Shown: positions 18,187 through 26,818 of the stretch, piece after piece
Position numbering within the stretch: position 1 is the stretch's first letter
Layout: each line of letters begins with the position of its first letter
Origin: Lachnospiraceae bacterium
GTDB taxonomy: Bacteria > Bacillota > Clostridia > Lachnospirales > Lachnospiraceae
Length of the DNA: 64,000 nt
Reading direction: 5' to 3'
NCBI GenBank assembly: GCA_017623215.1
Contig: JAGAPO010000069.1
Coordinates: 1 to 64,000 of the forward strand
Made by a program: the position numbers and the translations under genes
The notes under the pieces: generated by a model
What the model was told of the DNA's origin: nothing
What the model saw: only the letters and a program-made list of their open reading frames with translations
Databases searched by the model: none

Positions 18187-20331
18187 ATGATGAAACGAAT
18201 GATCAGAAAGGCTCTGGCGGCAGTCCTGATTCTGGGATTGGCTTTCCAGGCGGCTCCGTCAATGACAGCGTAGGCAGCGAATAAGACGGACATATTTACC
18301 GAGCGTGACCATGCGGAACTCAGCTATGAGGAGATGGAAGACAGCTATGAGCATGTAGATCCGACAGAGTTCTATGCAAATCTGGATAAGATGGTTGCCC
18401 TGGCTGCCGACGCGTCGAATGCGGAGCTTGTGAAGGAGCTGTTCGGCGAGATTGAGGATGAGCTCAGCAGGACTCACCTGATGGGATATGTCGCGATGAA
18501 CGCGGTTCATATTGATGTCACGGATCAGAAGATGGCGGAGGAATATTCCTACACGAGCAGTATTATGGTCCAGATGTTGGATAGGATGTATACTGCGCTC
18601 AAACAGGTGATTGATCTCCCGGGAGGTTCTTTGGTAAAGGACAGCCTGAAAGAAGAGACGGTGGAAGGTCTGCGGGGGTATGAGGAGATGACTCCGGCAG
18701 AACTGGCGCTGTACGAGGAAGAGAATGAACTGCTTTTAGAGTATCGGGCAAAGCAGGTGGAAGCGGGAGCATTTACCGTTGATGTGAATGGTGTCCCGAT
18801 GGGATACGCGGATATGAATACGGCGCTGACGATGGGACAGATCGATGCCATGACTTATATTAACGGTTTTATTGAGCTGAGAGCTAAGAAGAACGCTTAT
18901 CTGGGTGAGGTTTATCTGGAGATGGTGGAGATTCGGAATGAGCAGGCAGAATTGGCCGGTTATGATAATTACGGCGATTATATGTATGCTTCCTACAACC
19001 GGGATTATACCCAGGAGAGCATTCAGGAGTTTACGGATGCAGTGAAGGAATATCTGGTTGTTCCGTATTATTATTTGTCTCTGGTAAGCGATTCTTCTGC
19101 AGAATGCCTGAATGTTCCGTATGATTCGAAGGAGACGCTTGCAGTGATACAGGAGTATATTCCGGAGATTTCCACGGAGATGGATGAGGCTCTGAATTAC
19201 ATGTTAAGGAACGAGCTCTATGATCTGGAGTATTCTCAGACGAAGTCTGCGGGTGCTTATACCTGCCCTCTGGATTATTATGGTGCGGCGTTCATTTATA
19301 TGCAGCCGCATTTCAGCGCGTATGATTTCAGCACGCTGATTCATGAATTCGGTCATTACAGTGAATTGTATTGGAACGATATGGGTTGGGAGAATTCTCT
19401 GAATCTGGATATCGCCGAGGTTCATTCTCAGGGACTTGCGGTTCTGTTCTATGAGTTCTATGATGAAATCTTCGGAGAAGATGCGCTGACGATGCAGGAG
19501 TATTCGATTACTAATCTGCTTGGAACTTATACACAGGGCTGTATGGTAAATGAGCTTGAGATGTTCGTGTATGCGCAGGAGGATGTTACGCTCGACCAGA
19601 TTAATGCGAAGATGGCAGAGTTAGCGGTTGAATATGGTCTGGTGTCCGCAGACAGTCCGGTGCTTGCGTATTATGCAATGCTCTGGTGCAATATTTCTCA
19701 TATATTTGAGCAGCCGTTCTATTATATCAGTTTTTCGACCTCGGTTGCAGGTGCGTTCGGTATCTGGGAGATGGCGAAGGAAGATTATGATGCTGCGGTA
19801 GAGGCGTATTTGAATTTTGCAGGTCTCGGATTTGACTATGAGTTCGTAGAGAGCCTGGAGATGTCCGGTATCGGCAATGTTCTGGAGCCCGAGAGCGTGA
19901 AGGCGGTCGGTGAGACTCTGATGGAGGAATTCGAACTGGAGGAGCGTATTGCGGCTTTATATGGCGGCGCGGAGGAGGAACCGGCGCCGGAGGAAGAGCC
20001 AGTTCCGGAAGAGCCGGAGACGGTTCTGAAGACCTGCCATGTGCGCACGGGTGATACGCTCTCGAAGATTGGCGCTCGGTTTGAGGTTGACTGGAAAGAG
20101 ATCGCTGAGCTGAATGGAATTGAGGCTCCTTATCGAATCTATGCCGGGGATGAGCTTTTGCTTCCGGAGGATGCTGTGATTAAGACGGAGTATGTTAAGG
20201 TTGAGGCTGGAGATACGCTCGGGAAGATTGCGGCAAGACTTGGGCTGGATTGGAGAATTCTTGCGGAGAATATTGGGCTTGAGGCACCGTATGTGATTTA
20301 TGCGGGGGAGACGATTGGGTTTACATATTAA
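18187..20331 (+). pseudogene. Secreted M3-family oligopeptidase with two LysM domains, amber codon after the signal peptide
   Basis: Intact it would be a 714-residue exported zinc peptidase. ATG 18187/18190 follows AAAGGAGGAACG; TATAAT is at 18107-18112. The signal peptide (MMKRMIRKALAAVLILGLAF) ends 'MTA', and at that point TAG (18271-18273) interrupts the frame, which then runs open ('AANKTDIFTERD...') to 20331. The catalytic site is intact: 'LIHEFGHYSELYW' (HExxH) and 'DIAEVHSQG'. After an acidic Pro/Glu linker come two LysM repeats (from about 20035 and 20190) that bind peptidoglycan. If translation restarts at ATG 18334 the product would lack the export signal. Read-through, error or true decay are all possible. 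Confidence 0.85.
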
Positions 20332-20414
20332 GGGGAGCGTCCTTTGGGGGCCCAAAGGACCAAAGGCCTTGGGGGGGGATTGCGATTTCCCCCCCAAACC
20401 CCCCTTAAAACGCT
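20328..20414. repeat. Branched inverted-repeat element after the peptidase
   Basis: TTAAGGGG (20328-20335) pairs with CCCCTTAA (20401-20408). Inside lie CCTTTGGG/CCCAAAGG (20341-20358) and a G-run of eight facing a C-run of seven (20371-20395). The outer stem includes the peptidase stop codon and is followed by CGCTTTTTG. It could end transcription, but its multi-stem, homopolymer-rich form looks like a dispersed intergenic repeat. Confidence 0.6.
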
Positions 20415-20515
20415 TTTTGTCGTTTGACGGGCGGGCGGATGGTGCGCTGCGGCCTTTGGATAGGGATGATGGGCGGAATGAGGGTGTTGTTTGGGAGAGA
20501 GAGGTTGGTTTGGTG

Positions 20516-21385
20516 ATGGTTGATGGTTTGAAGCCTTATTTGAAATGGGCTGGGGGAAAGAGGCAGTTGCTGCCGGAGATTCGGAGGTTTGTGCCGAGGG
20601 AGTTTGATTTGTATGTGGAGCCGTTCGTGGGGGCTGGGGCGGTTTTGTTTGATCTGCAGCCGGAGAGGGCTGTGATTAATGATGCGAATGGTCAGCTTGT
20701 CCTGACGTATGAGGTGATTCGGGATGAGGTTGAGGGGTTGATTGAGCTGCTGAAGGAGCATGCCCAGAGGAATTCGAGGGAGTATTATTATGAGGTGAGG
20801 GAACTGGATCGGGATCCGGTGGAGTTTGGGAGGTTGTCTAAGGCTGAGAAGGCTGCGAGGCTTATTTTTTTGAATAAGACTTGTTTTAATGGGCTGTATC
20901 GCGTGAATTCGCAGGGGTTGTTTAATGTGCCTTATGGAAGGTATAAGAATCCGGCGATTTGTGAGGAGGAGACGCTTCGCGGGATTCATCGGTATTTGAA
21001 TCAGGCTGAGGTTACGATTTTGAATGGGGATTTTGAAGAGGCGGCAAGGTTGGCTTTGTCTTCGGGGGCGAAGCAGCCGTTTGTGTATTTTGATCCGCCG
21101 TATCACAGCGCGGATAATTCGAATTTTACCGGGTATCAGGCGAGCGGATTCTCGGAACGGGATCAGGTGAGGCTTCGGGATGTGATGAAGGAGCTGTCTG
21201 AGAATGGGGTGAAGTGTCTGCTTAGTAATTCGGATACGGAGTTTATTCGGAAGATTTATAAGGATGAGGCGTTCCGGGTGGAGACGGTTACGGCGACCCG
21301 GGCGATTAATTCGGATTCCGCAGGGCGCGGAAAGGTGAATGAGGTGCTGGTGAGGAGCCGGAATGTGAGGAAGAGACGTGCGTGA
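20516..21385 (+). CDS. Dam-family adenine-N6 DNA methyltransferase
   Basis: A 289-residue alpha-class N6-adenine methylase (DpnM/Dam type; GATC is the usual target but cannot be read from sequence). 'LKWAGGKRQLL' (about residues 8-18) and 'YVEPFVGAGAVLF' are the SAM site, and 'YFDPPYHSA' is the catalytic DPPY. ATG 20516 is chosen where the family domain begins; the open frame upstream crosses the repeat element. Its stop overlaps the nuclease start by eight bases, so the two are co-translated. The surrounding codon use is G/T-heavy compared with the pst genes, hinting at transfer. Confidence 0.9.
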   Translation: MVDGLKPYLKWAGGKRQLLPEIRRFVPREFDLYVEPFVGAGAVLFDLQPERAVINDANGQLVLTYEVIRDEVEGLIELLKEHAQRNSREYYYEVRELDRDPVEFGRLSKAEKAARLIFLNKTCFNGLYRVNSQGLFNVPYGRYKNPAICEEETLRGIHRYLNQAEVTILNGDFEEAARLALSSGAKQPFVYFDPPYHSADNSNFTGYQASGFSERDQVRLRDVMKELSENGVKCLLSNSDTEFIRKIYKDEAFRVETVTATRAINSDSAGRGKVNEVLVRSRNVRKRRA

Positions 21386-22667
21386 TAATTCGATTGGAAT
21401 CGGACAGGCCTGGGAGATTTTGTTTGAGAGGCATCGGATTGCGCAGAAGGTCCGGGAGGACGGGCTTTTTCGGATTTCTGCGGCGGAGATTAATACGGTG
21501 AAGGAAGCAAGGCTGATGGCGAAGTTTGATCAGTCGCAGCGGCTTCCGGAGGTGTTTCGGCAGAATCAGCTGTCGATTTTGCCGGTTACCAGGGGAGAGT
21601 ATGTGATTGGCCCGTTTGAGACGCATGCGAGGGTGGAGTATACTGCGGTTCCGGTGAAGCAGGTGCGGGTTCCGGAACTTGAGACGCTGGATGCGGCGAA
21701 TTTGTACAGCGAGGCTTCCGCGCTTTCGTTTGCGTTCAACAGCGGGATATTTGAGGATGCGATGGAGGCCGGGAGGCTGTTTTATACGGTGAATGGCAGG
21801 ATGGCTTCGGGCGAGTTCTCGTTTCGGATTAAGGATGCGAAGCGTCCTGGGGGACGGCAGGAGCTGTTCGTGTCGAACGCGCAGGTAGAGATTGACGGGG
21901 GATATGAAGGGGAGAATGCTTTTATTATTTGTGAGGCGAAGAATATTGCGGCGGAGGAGCTGCTGATCAGGCAGCTGTATTATCCGTATCGTCTGTGGAA
22001 GGGGAAGGTTAAGAAGCCGGTTGTTCCTGTCTTTATGGTGTATTCGAATGATATCTTTCATATTTTTGTGTATGAGTTCACGGAGATGTGTGATTATAAT
22101 TCTCTTCATATGCTCGCACATAAGGCGTATACGTGTGCGGATGAGACGATTGCCAGGGCAGATCTGGAAGCAGTATTTCGCGATGTCGGAGCGCCGGGAA
22201 AGGAGCCGGAGGCGGTGTTCCCGCAGGCGGATTCGTTCGCGCGGGTGGTGGATCTGTTGAGTGTTCTGTATGAGCGGAGTCTGACCCGTGATGAGGTGAC
22301 GCTTCAGTATGAATTCGATGAAAGGCAGACGAATTATTATATCTCGGCCTGTGAGTATCTGGGTCTGATTGTCAGGGAATCGAATGAAGAGCGGGAGCGC
22401 GTCTATGCGTTGAGTGAGGATGCGAGAGCTCTGATGGGGCTGCGTTATAAGGAGAAATATCTGGGGCTTGTGAAGAGAATTCTTTCGTGTCCGGTGTTCT
22501 ACCATGCGTTCTTTTTGGCTTTGTTCTCCGGTGAGGTTCCGGAGAAGGCCGCAGTGGTTCGGATTATGAAGGAGGAGAAGCTGCCGCTTTCAGAGAGCAC
22601 AATGGTGCGGCGTGCGTCTACAGTGCGCGGGTGGCTGATGTGGATTTTTGAACTGGAGGCAAAGTAG
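21378..22667 (+). CDS. Putative type II restriction endonuclease, PD-(D/E)XK fold
   Basis: A 429-residue protein encoded directly after, and overlapping, the Dam-type methylase. The segment 'AQVEIDGGYEGENAFIICEAKN' (about residues 172-193) has the D-x(n)-E-x-K pattern of PD-(D/E)XK nucleases. The C-terminal third ('LSVLYERSLTRDEVTLQYEFDERQTNYYISACEYLGLI...') looks like a winged-helix DNA-binding region. Start is GTG 21378 with GAGGAAG upstream. The restriction role is inferred from the overlap and motif. It is longer than DpnII-like enzymes and I recognise no close named relative. Confidence 0.7.
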   Translation: MRDNSIGIGQAWEILFERHRIAQKVREDGLFRISAAEINTVKEARLMAKFDQSQRLPEVFRQNQLSILPVTRGEYVIGPFETHARVEYTAVPVKQVRVPELETLDAANLYSEASALSFAFNSGIFEDAMEAGRLFYTVNGRMASGEFSFRIKDAKRPGGRQELFVSNAQVEIDGGYEGENAFIICEAKNIAAEELLIRQLYYPYRLWKGKVKKPVVPVFMVYSNDIFHIFVYEFTEMCDYNSLHMLAHKAYTCADETIARADLEAVFRDVGAPGKEPEAVFPQADSFARVVDLLSVLYERSLTRDEVTLQYEFDERQTNYYISACEYLGLIVRESNEERERVYALSEDARALMGLRYKEKYLGLVKRILSCPVFYHAFFLALFSGEVPEKAAVVRIMKEEKLPLSESTMVRRASTVRGWLMWIFELEAK

Positions 22668-22792
22668 TGTGAGAAATTGCAATGATGTGCGCGATTCCTC
22701 GAACAAAAAACGTTCTCGGAATGGAGATTAGCATAAAAAGAAGTTCTAAGGCGTTAAAGGGTTGGACGAAAAAGAAAGGACTATAAGCTTAC

Positions 22793-23378
22793 GTGAATTA
22801 TTACGATATATTAAAGCAGTATTTTGGGTATGATTCCTTTAAGGATGGGCAGGAGACGCTGATTCAGGGGATTCTGTCGGGGCGTGATGTGTTGGGAATC
22901 ATGCCGACCGGAGCGGGAAAGTCGCTCTGTTTTCAGATTCCGGCGCTGATGCTGCCCGGATTTGCTTTTGAATGAGTATCTGACCGTTACGAATGACGAG
23001 TACAGTATTGTAAAGCTGACGGAGAACTCCGAAAAACTGCTTTGCGGGGGAACGGCAGTTATCATGAAGATGGCCAAAGAGGCCGAGAGAGTGCCGAAGT
23101 CTGTAAAAGAGAAGAAGCAAAAGAAGAGCAAAGCGGCGGCCGAGGTCACGCTTACCGAACAGGATGAGGTTCTGTTTGAGAAGCTTCGCGCGCTTCGGCT
23201 GATGATTGCGGGGGAAGAAAAGGTGCCGCCGTATCTGGTATTTTCCGATAAGACGCTGGCACATATGTGCGCGCTCAGGCCGAAGAATCGGGAAGAGATG
23301 CTTACGGTGTCAGGGGTCGGAGAGCATAAATATGAAAAGTATGGGGAACGGTTTCTGACGGTTATCCGGAACGGATAG
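22793..23378 (+). pseudogene. recQ: RecQ helicase gene with its centre deleted
   Basis: The first 56 codons match the RecQ N-terminus including Walker A 'MPTGAGKSLCFQIPAL'. At about 22961 the sequence jumps to the RecQ tail ('LNEYLTVTNDEYSIVKLTE...') in another frame, so translation from GTG 22793 ends at 22974 after a few wrong residues. The tail continues through an HRDC domain ('LFEKLRALRLMIAG' to 'LTVSGVGEHKYEKYG') to the normal stop. Motifs II-VI, the DEAH box and the zinc site are gone, so no helicase can be made. A second RecQ elsewhere would be needed for that function. Confidence 0.88.
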
Positions 23379-23445
23379 ATGAGCGTGACGTCGAACCCGG
23401 CAATCGTAAGGGGAGCAAAAAGAGCATAAAGAAAACGGTATATTT

Positions 23446-23479
23446 GGGAAGCAGGGATTTTCTCTGCTTCCCGTTTTTT
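23446..23479 (+). terminator. Strong intrinsic terminator after recQ remnant
   Basis: GGGAAGCAG (23446-23454) pairs with CTGCTTCCC (23464-23472), followed by GTTTTTT. The stretch from here to 23707 holds no gene; it is AT-rich and contains a run of nine G near 23655. Confidence 0.85.
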
Positions 23480-23707
23480 CGTTCTGCTGAAAAGAAACAT
23501 ATATTAGCGGCCCATTTCTGAATGGAGACCTGATGAGACTTGGGGTTGCGGTCCCCACTGTTCTTCTCATTAGGGAAGAAACGAATTTATGTACGGATCT
23601 TTCGTGGAATGGTAACAAAAGTAACGATTGACAAAATATACAAAATTTATACCCGGGGGGGGGTAAAAGAAATTGTAAAAATTGCACAAATATCACAAAT
23701 TTCACCT

Positions 23708-23736
23708 TTCAAACGCAGCCTGTACAATGATATAAT
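23708..23736 (+). promoter_or_regulatory. Promoter of the solute-binding lipoprotein gene
   Basis: TTCAAA (23708-23713), 17-base spacer, TATAAT (23731-23736). Confidence 0.6.
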
Positions 23737-23828
23737 CTGGTTACCAAAAAGGAAAAGGAGGATTATAGAGGATGCTTGAAAGAGAATCCTTTGTAATAGA
23801 TACAATACCTTATAAGGAGGAGATAGCT

Positions 23829-25472
23829 ATGAAGAGAAAACGTATGGCTGCACTGGCACTTGCAGCGGTAATGGCACTGAGCATGCTTGCCGGCTGCGGG
23901 CAGAAGGACAATCAGGATGACAAGACCCAGCCTACAACGGCAGGTACGGCCGCATCCACAACGAAGGCTGCGGGGGAGAGTACCACAGCGGCGACAACCG
24001 AGAAGGTGGAAGAGCTGGAACCTTATACCGTAACCTACTGGATATACGGCGAGGGCGGCGAGGATGTTGATAAGGTAGACGAGGCGATCAACGAGAAGCT
24101 TGCGGAGCTTCTGCCGAATACAACGATTGAATTCGTACGTGTTGCGGCAAGTGAGTATAAGGACAGATGGAACAAGGCGCTGGCAGCCGGTGAGAAGATC
24201 GATATCGGCTGGTCCGCAACCTGGGTAAATTCGGTCCACAATGATGTCAACATGGGCGTTGTTAACGATATTGAGGATCTGCTGTATACATACGGACAGG
24301 GAATTGTAGAGGCAATCGGCGGCGAGGATGTCGTGAACATGCATCGTTCCGCGGATGGCAATGTCTATTTTATTCCCTGCTGGCAGGGACTTGGCGCTAA
24401 CCGCGCTGCGCTCTATATCAAGCAGGAGGTAGCCGATCTGATGCCGGAGGGCTGGCTGGAAGAGGCGCAGGAGATTGCGTTTACTTATCATGATTTTACG
24501 GCGGCAGATAAGTTGGTACTGATTGAAAAGATAGAAGAGCTCTTAGAAACGGCTGAGGCGAACGATATGCTGGGCGGAGGTGCTTACGGTACTCCTTATC
24601 GCTGGTTCTTTGGTATAAACAATGAACTTAAGCTCAGCGATGGTATTGTCAGAGTGGCTGAGCATGAGCCCGGTGTATTCAGTGTCTATCAGTATTATGG
24701 CTGTGAGATTCATCATTTAACTTTTGAGACGCAGGCGAAGTGGATGGAGAAGGGCTGGTTAACCGAGACTGCCGGTGTATCGAAAGAGTGGAGCAGCGGT
24801 GAATATATTTTTATGGAGGAACAGGCCTTAGATAAGAACTGGCTTGCTATCAGAGAAAACACGGATGGTATGGATCTGGACGGTTTTCTGCTTCAGGAGA
24901 ACCTGGTGCTCGGACCCGGCTGGGTGACCGGAACGGTATTCCCGACCACCGGCGAGAATCCGGAGCGCGCGATGATGGTAGCGAATCTGTTCTACAGTAA
25001 TCCGGAATTATACCAGCTGTTAATCTACGGTATTGAAGGAACACATTATACGAAGAATGCGGACGGAACGATTACGCAGCAGGAGAACAAGACCTACACC
25101 GGTCCCTCTAACTGGACGGTTGGTTCCTGTGCGAACTCACTTGCAACCGATCCGGCGAAGGTGACACAGTATACAGACGCGTATGAGCTGGAGCAAAGCG
25201 CGCTTACCAATCCGCTGGCAGGTTTTGCCTTTGACAGTTCTTCCCTTCAGACGGAGAAAGCAAATATTCAGTCGGTTCAGACGGAGTATGGTTCGCTTGT
25301 GATGGATTCGGACGGCAGCTGGATTGAACGTTATAACGAAGGAATCGCAAAGTTAGAACAGGCCGGAATAAAGACCTATATCGAGGAATATGCAAAGCAG
25401 CTGACAGCGTATGTGGAGGCGAATAACCTTGGTAAGGTTGTGATAGTAGAGAATCCGGTTTGGACCGAGTAA
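23829..25472 (+). CDS. Extracellular solute-binding lipoprotein (family 1, DUF3502-like), sugar type
   Basis: A 547-residue lipoprotein; the signal peptide ends 'SMLAGC' (Cys21), followed by a Thr/Ala-rich linker. The mature part begins 'YTVTYWIYGEGGED' and has the mixed alpha/beta pattern of family 1 carbohydrate-binding proteins such as LplA. The C-terminus fits the DUF3502 extension. AAGGAGGAG precedes ATG 23829; an upstream ATG at 23772 would bury the signal peptide. No permease genes follow, and a terminator closes the transcript, so it must work with permeases encoded elsewhere. Substrate not readable from sequence. Confidence 0.85.
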   Translation: MKRKRMAALALAAVMALSMLAGCGQKDNQDDKTQPTTAGTAASTTKAAGESTTAATTEKVEELEPYTVTYWIYGEGGEDVDKVDEAINEKLAELLPNTTIEFVRVAASEYKDRWNKALAAGEKIDIGWSATWVNSVHNDVNMGVVNDIEDLLYTYGQGIVEAIGGEDVVNMHRSADGNVYFIPCWQGLGANRAALYIKQEVADLMPEGWLEEAQEIAFTYHDFTAADKLVLIEKIEELLETAEANDMLGGGAYGTPYRWFFGINNELKLSDGIVRVAEHEPGVFSVYQYYGCEIHHLTFETQAKWMEKGWLTETAGVSKEWSSGEYIFMEEQALDKNWLAIRENTDGMDLDGFLLQENLVLGPGWVTGTVFPTTGENPERAMMVANLFYSNPELYQLLIYGIEGTHYTKNADGTITQQENKTYTGPSNWTVGSCANSLATDPAKVTQYTDAYELEQSALTNPLAGFAFDSSSLQTEKANIQSVQTEYGSLVMDSDGSWIERYNEGIAKLEQAGIKTYIEEYAKQLTAYVEANNLGKVVIVENPVWTE

Positions 25473-25549
25473 GGTTAGTGCATCAGGAGACTTAATCCGG
25501 AACGGATGAAGAAAGCATATTATCTTTTATTTGAATAAACTGCATAACT

Positions 25550-25597
25550 AACAAAAACATATGCATGAACGGAGACGGGATTGCATATGTTTTTGTT
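25550..25597 (+). terminator. 16-bp stem terminator
   Basis: AACAAAAACATATGCA (25550-25565) is the exact complement of TGCATATGTTTTTGTT (25582-25597); the right arm itself supplies the T-run. It ends the binding-protein transcript. Confidence 0.8.
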
Positions 25598-25654
25598 TTA
25601 CAAGGAAATAGGGAAAAGGAAAAAAGGATTGCAGCCGAACGTATTACGGCATTC

Positions 25655-25683
25655 TTGCAGTTTTGGGTATTTGGTGTTACAAT
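25655..25683 (+). promoter_or_regulatory. Promoter of the GH43-like gene
   Basis: TTGCAG (25655-25660), 17-base spacer, TACAAT (25678-25683). Confidence 0.6.
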
Positions 25684-25738
25684 AAAGCGAAGGATATTCT
25701 GGAAAGTAGGAAAACCGTTGAACATAGGAGGAGACAAT

Positions 25739-26638
25739 ATGCTGTTTACCAATAAAAGCAACAAGTTCGCAAAAGATCCGGCAGTAGTGAATCTGCAGGG
25801 AACCTATTTCCTGTATTATACGATATTATATGAGCGGCTGTCCGGAGGAAATCTTAAGATTGGGGTCGGAATTGCCAAAAGCTCTGATATGGAGAATTGG
25901 GAAGAGATTGGTGAGGTTCCGCTCGAGCAGGAGTGCGAGCAGAAGGGAATCGGCGCTCCGGCGGCGATCGTGATTGACGGGAAGGTGAATCTGTTCTACC
26001 AGACCTATGGAAGCTGGGAGAAGGACGCTATCTGCCACGCGGTCTCGGAGGATGGAATTCATTTTGTGAAGAATCCGGATAATCCGATTCTGCGTCCGAG
26101 TGCTGACTGGTGCTGTGGAAGAGCGATTGACGCGGATGTGTGCATTTTCCGGAACAAGTTATATCTTTATTATGCGACCCGTGACCATGCATTCCGGATT
26201 CAGAAGGTGGGCGGAGCCTATGCGGAGGTGGATTCGGACTTTTCGAAGAAGGCATGGACCCAGATCGGAAGGCAGGCTCTGGTCGCACCTGAGATGAAGT
26301 GGGAGGGCGAGTGTATCGAAGCGCCTGCCACAATCGTGAACGACGGGAAGCTGTTCCTGTTCTATGGAGGGTCTTACAACTGTACCCCTCAGCAGATTGG
26401 AGTTGCGGTCTCGGAGGACGGAGCCTTCTTTGAGAAGCTGTCGGCTGAGCCGTTCCTTCGCTGCGGAAAGGAAGGAGACTGGAACAGCTGCGAGTCGGGA
26501 CATCCCTATGCATTCCGGGACGAGGACGGAAGAGCGTATCTGTTCTATCAGGGAACGAACGATATGGGGCAGACCTGGTATCTCTCCAAAGTGGAAATCG
26601 GCTTTGATGAGAACAATATGCCGTATATGATAGAATAG
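25739..26638 (+). CDS. GH43-like five-bladed beta-propeller glycosidase
   Basis: A 299-residue cytoplasmic protein (no signal peptide) with the repeated strand pattern of GH43/GH117-type propellers ('GTYFLYYT', 'GKVNLFYQ', 'NKLYLYYAT', 'GKLFLFYGG', 'GRAYLFYQG'). The likely catalytic acids are visible: Asp in 'FAKDPAVV' (about residue 12), Asp in 'RAIDADV' and Glu in 'ECIEAPATI'. Members cleave arabinose- or xylose-containing oligosaccharides. ATG 25739 follows AGGAGGAGAC. With the binding lipoprotein and an MFS carrier nearby it suggests intracellular breakdown of imported oligosaccharides; exact activity is inferred. Confidence 0.8.
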   Translation: MLFTNKSNKFAKDPAVVNLQGTYFLYYTILYERLSGGNLKIGVGIAKSSDMENWEEIGEVPLEQECEQKGIGAPAAIVIDGKVNLFYQTYGSWEKDAICHAVSEDGIHFVKNPDNPILRPSADWCCGRAIDADVCIFRNKLYLYYATRDHAFRIQKVGGAYAEVDSDFSKKAWTQIGRQALVAPEMKWEGECIEAPATIVNDGKLFLFYGGSYNCTPQQIGVAVSEDGAFFEKLSAEPFLRCGKEGDWNSCESGHPYAFRDEDGRAYLFYQGTNDMGQTWYLSKVEIGFDENNMPYMIE

Positions 26639-26700
26639 AACCGCCGCGGCGAGGATGCGCCAATTTGCGAGGGAAATGTATAAAATTTGTCTGAAAAGCC

Positions 26701-26729
26701 TTTACACCTGCCCGTTTATGCGGTACAAT
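26701..26729 (+). promoter_or_regulatory. Promoter of the CofE-like gene
   Basis: TTTACA (26701-26706), 17-base spacer, TACAAT (26724-26729), about 90 bases before the start codon. Confidence 0.65.
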
Positions 26730-26818
26730 AAAAGACGGTCATAAGGAAGAAAGGCTGCATTTTATGCAGTTATCGCGGCTGTATGCCGCACCATAAAATA
26801 TTTCAAAGGGGAAATCAT

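Noticed and set aside
20405-21106. Long minus-strand open frame opposite the Dam-type methylase
   Set aside because: It mirrors the G/T-rich codon use of the plus-strand gene, gives a biased Arg/Leu/Ile/Pro protein and has no ribosome site. The plus strand holds a clear methylase.
21306-22505. 399-codon minus-strand open frame opposite the nuclease gene
   Set aside because: Composition is an artefact of the opposite strand (Arg, Leu, His, Pro rich), with no domain and no ribosome site.
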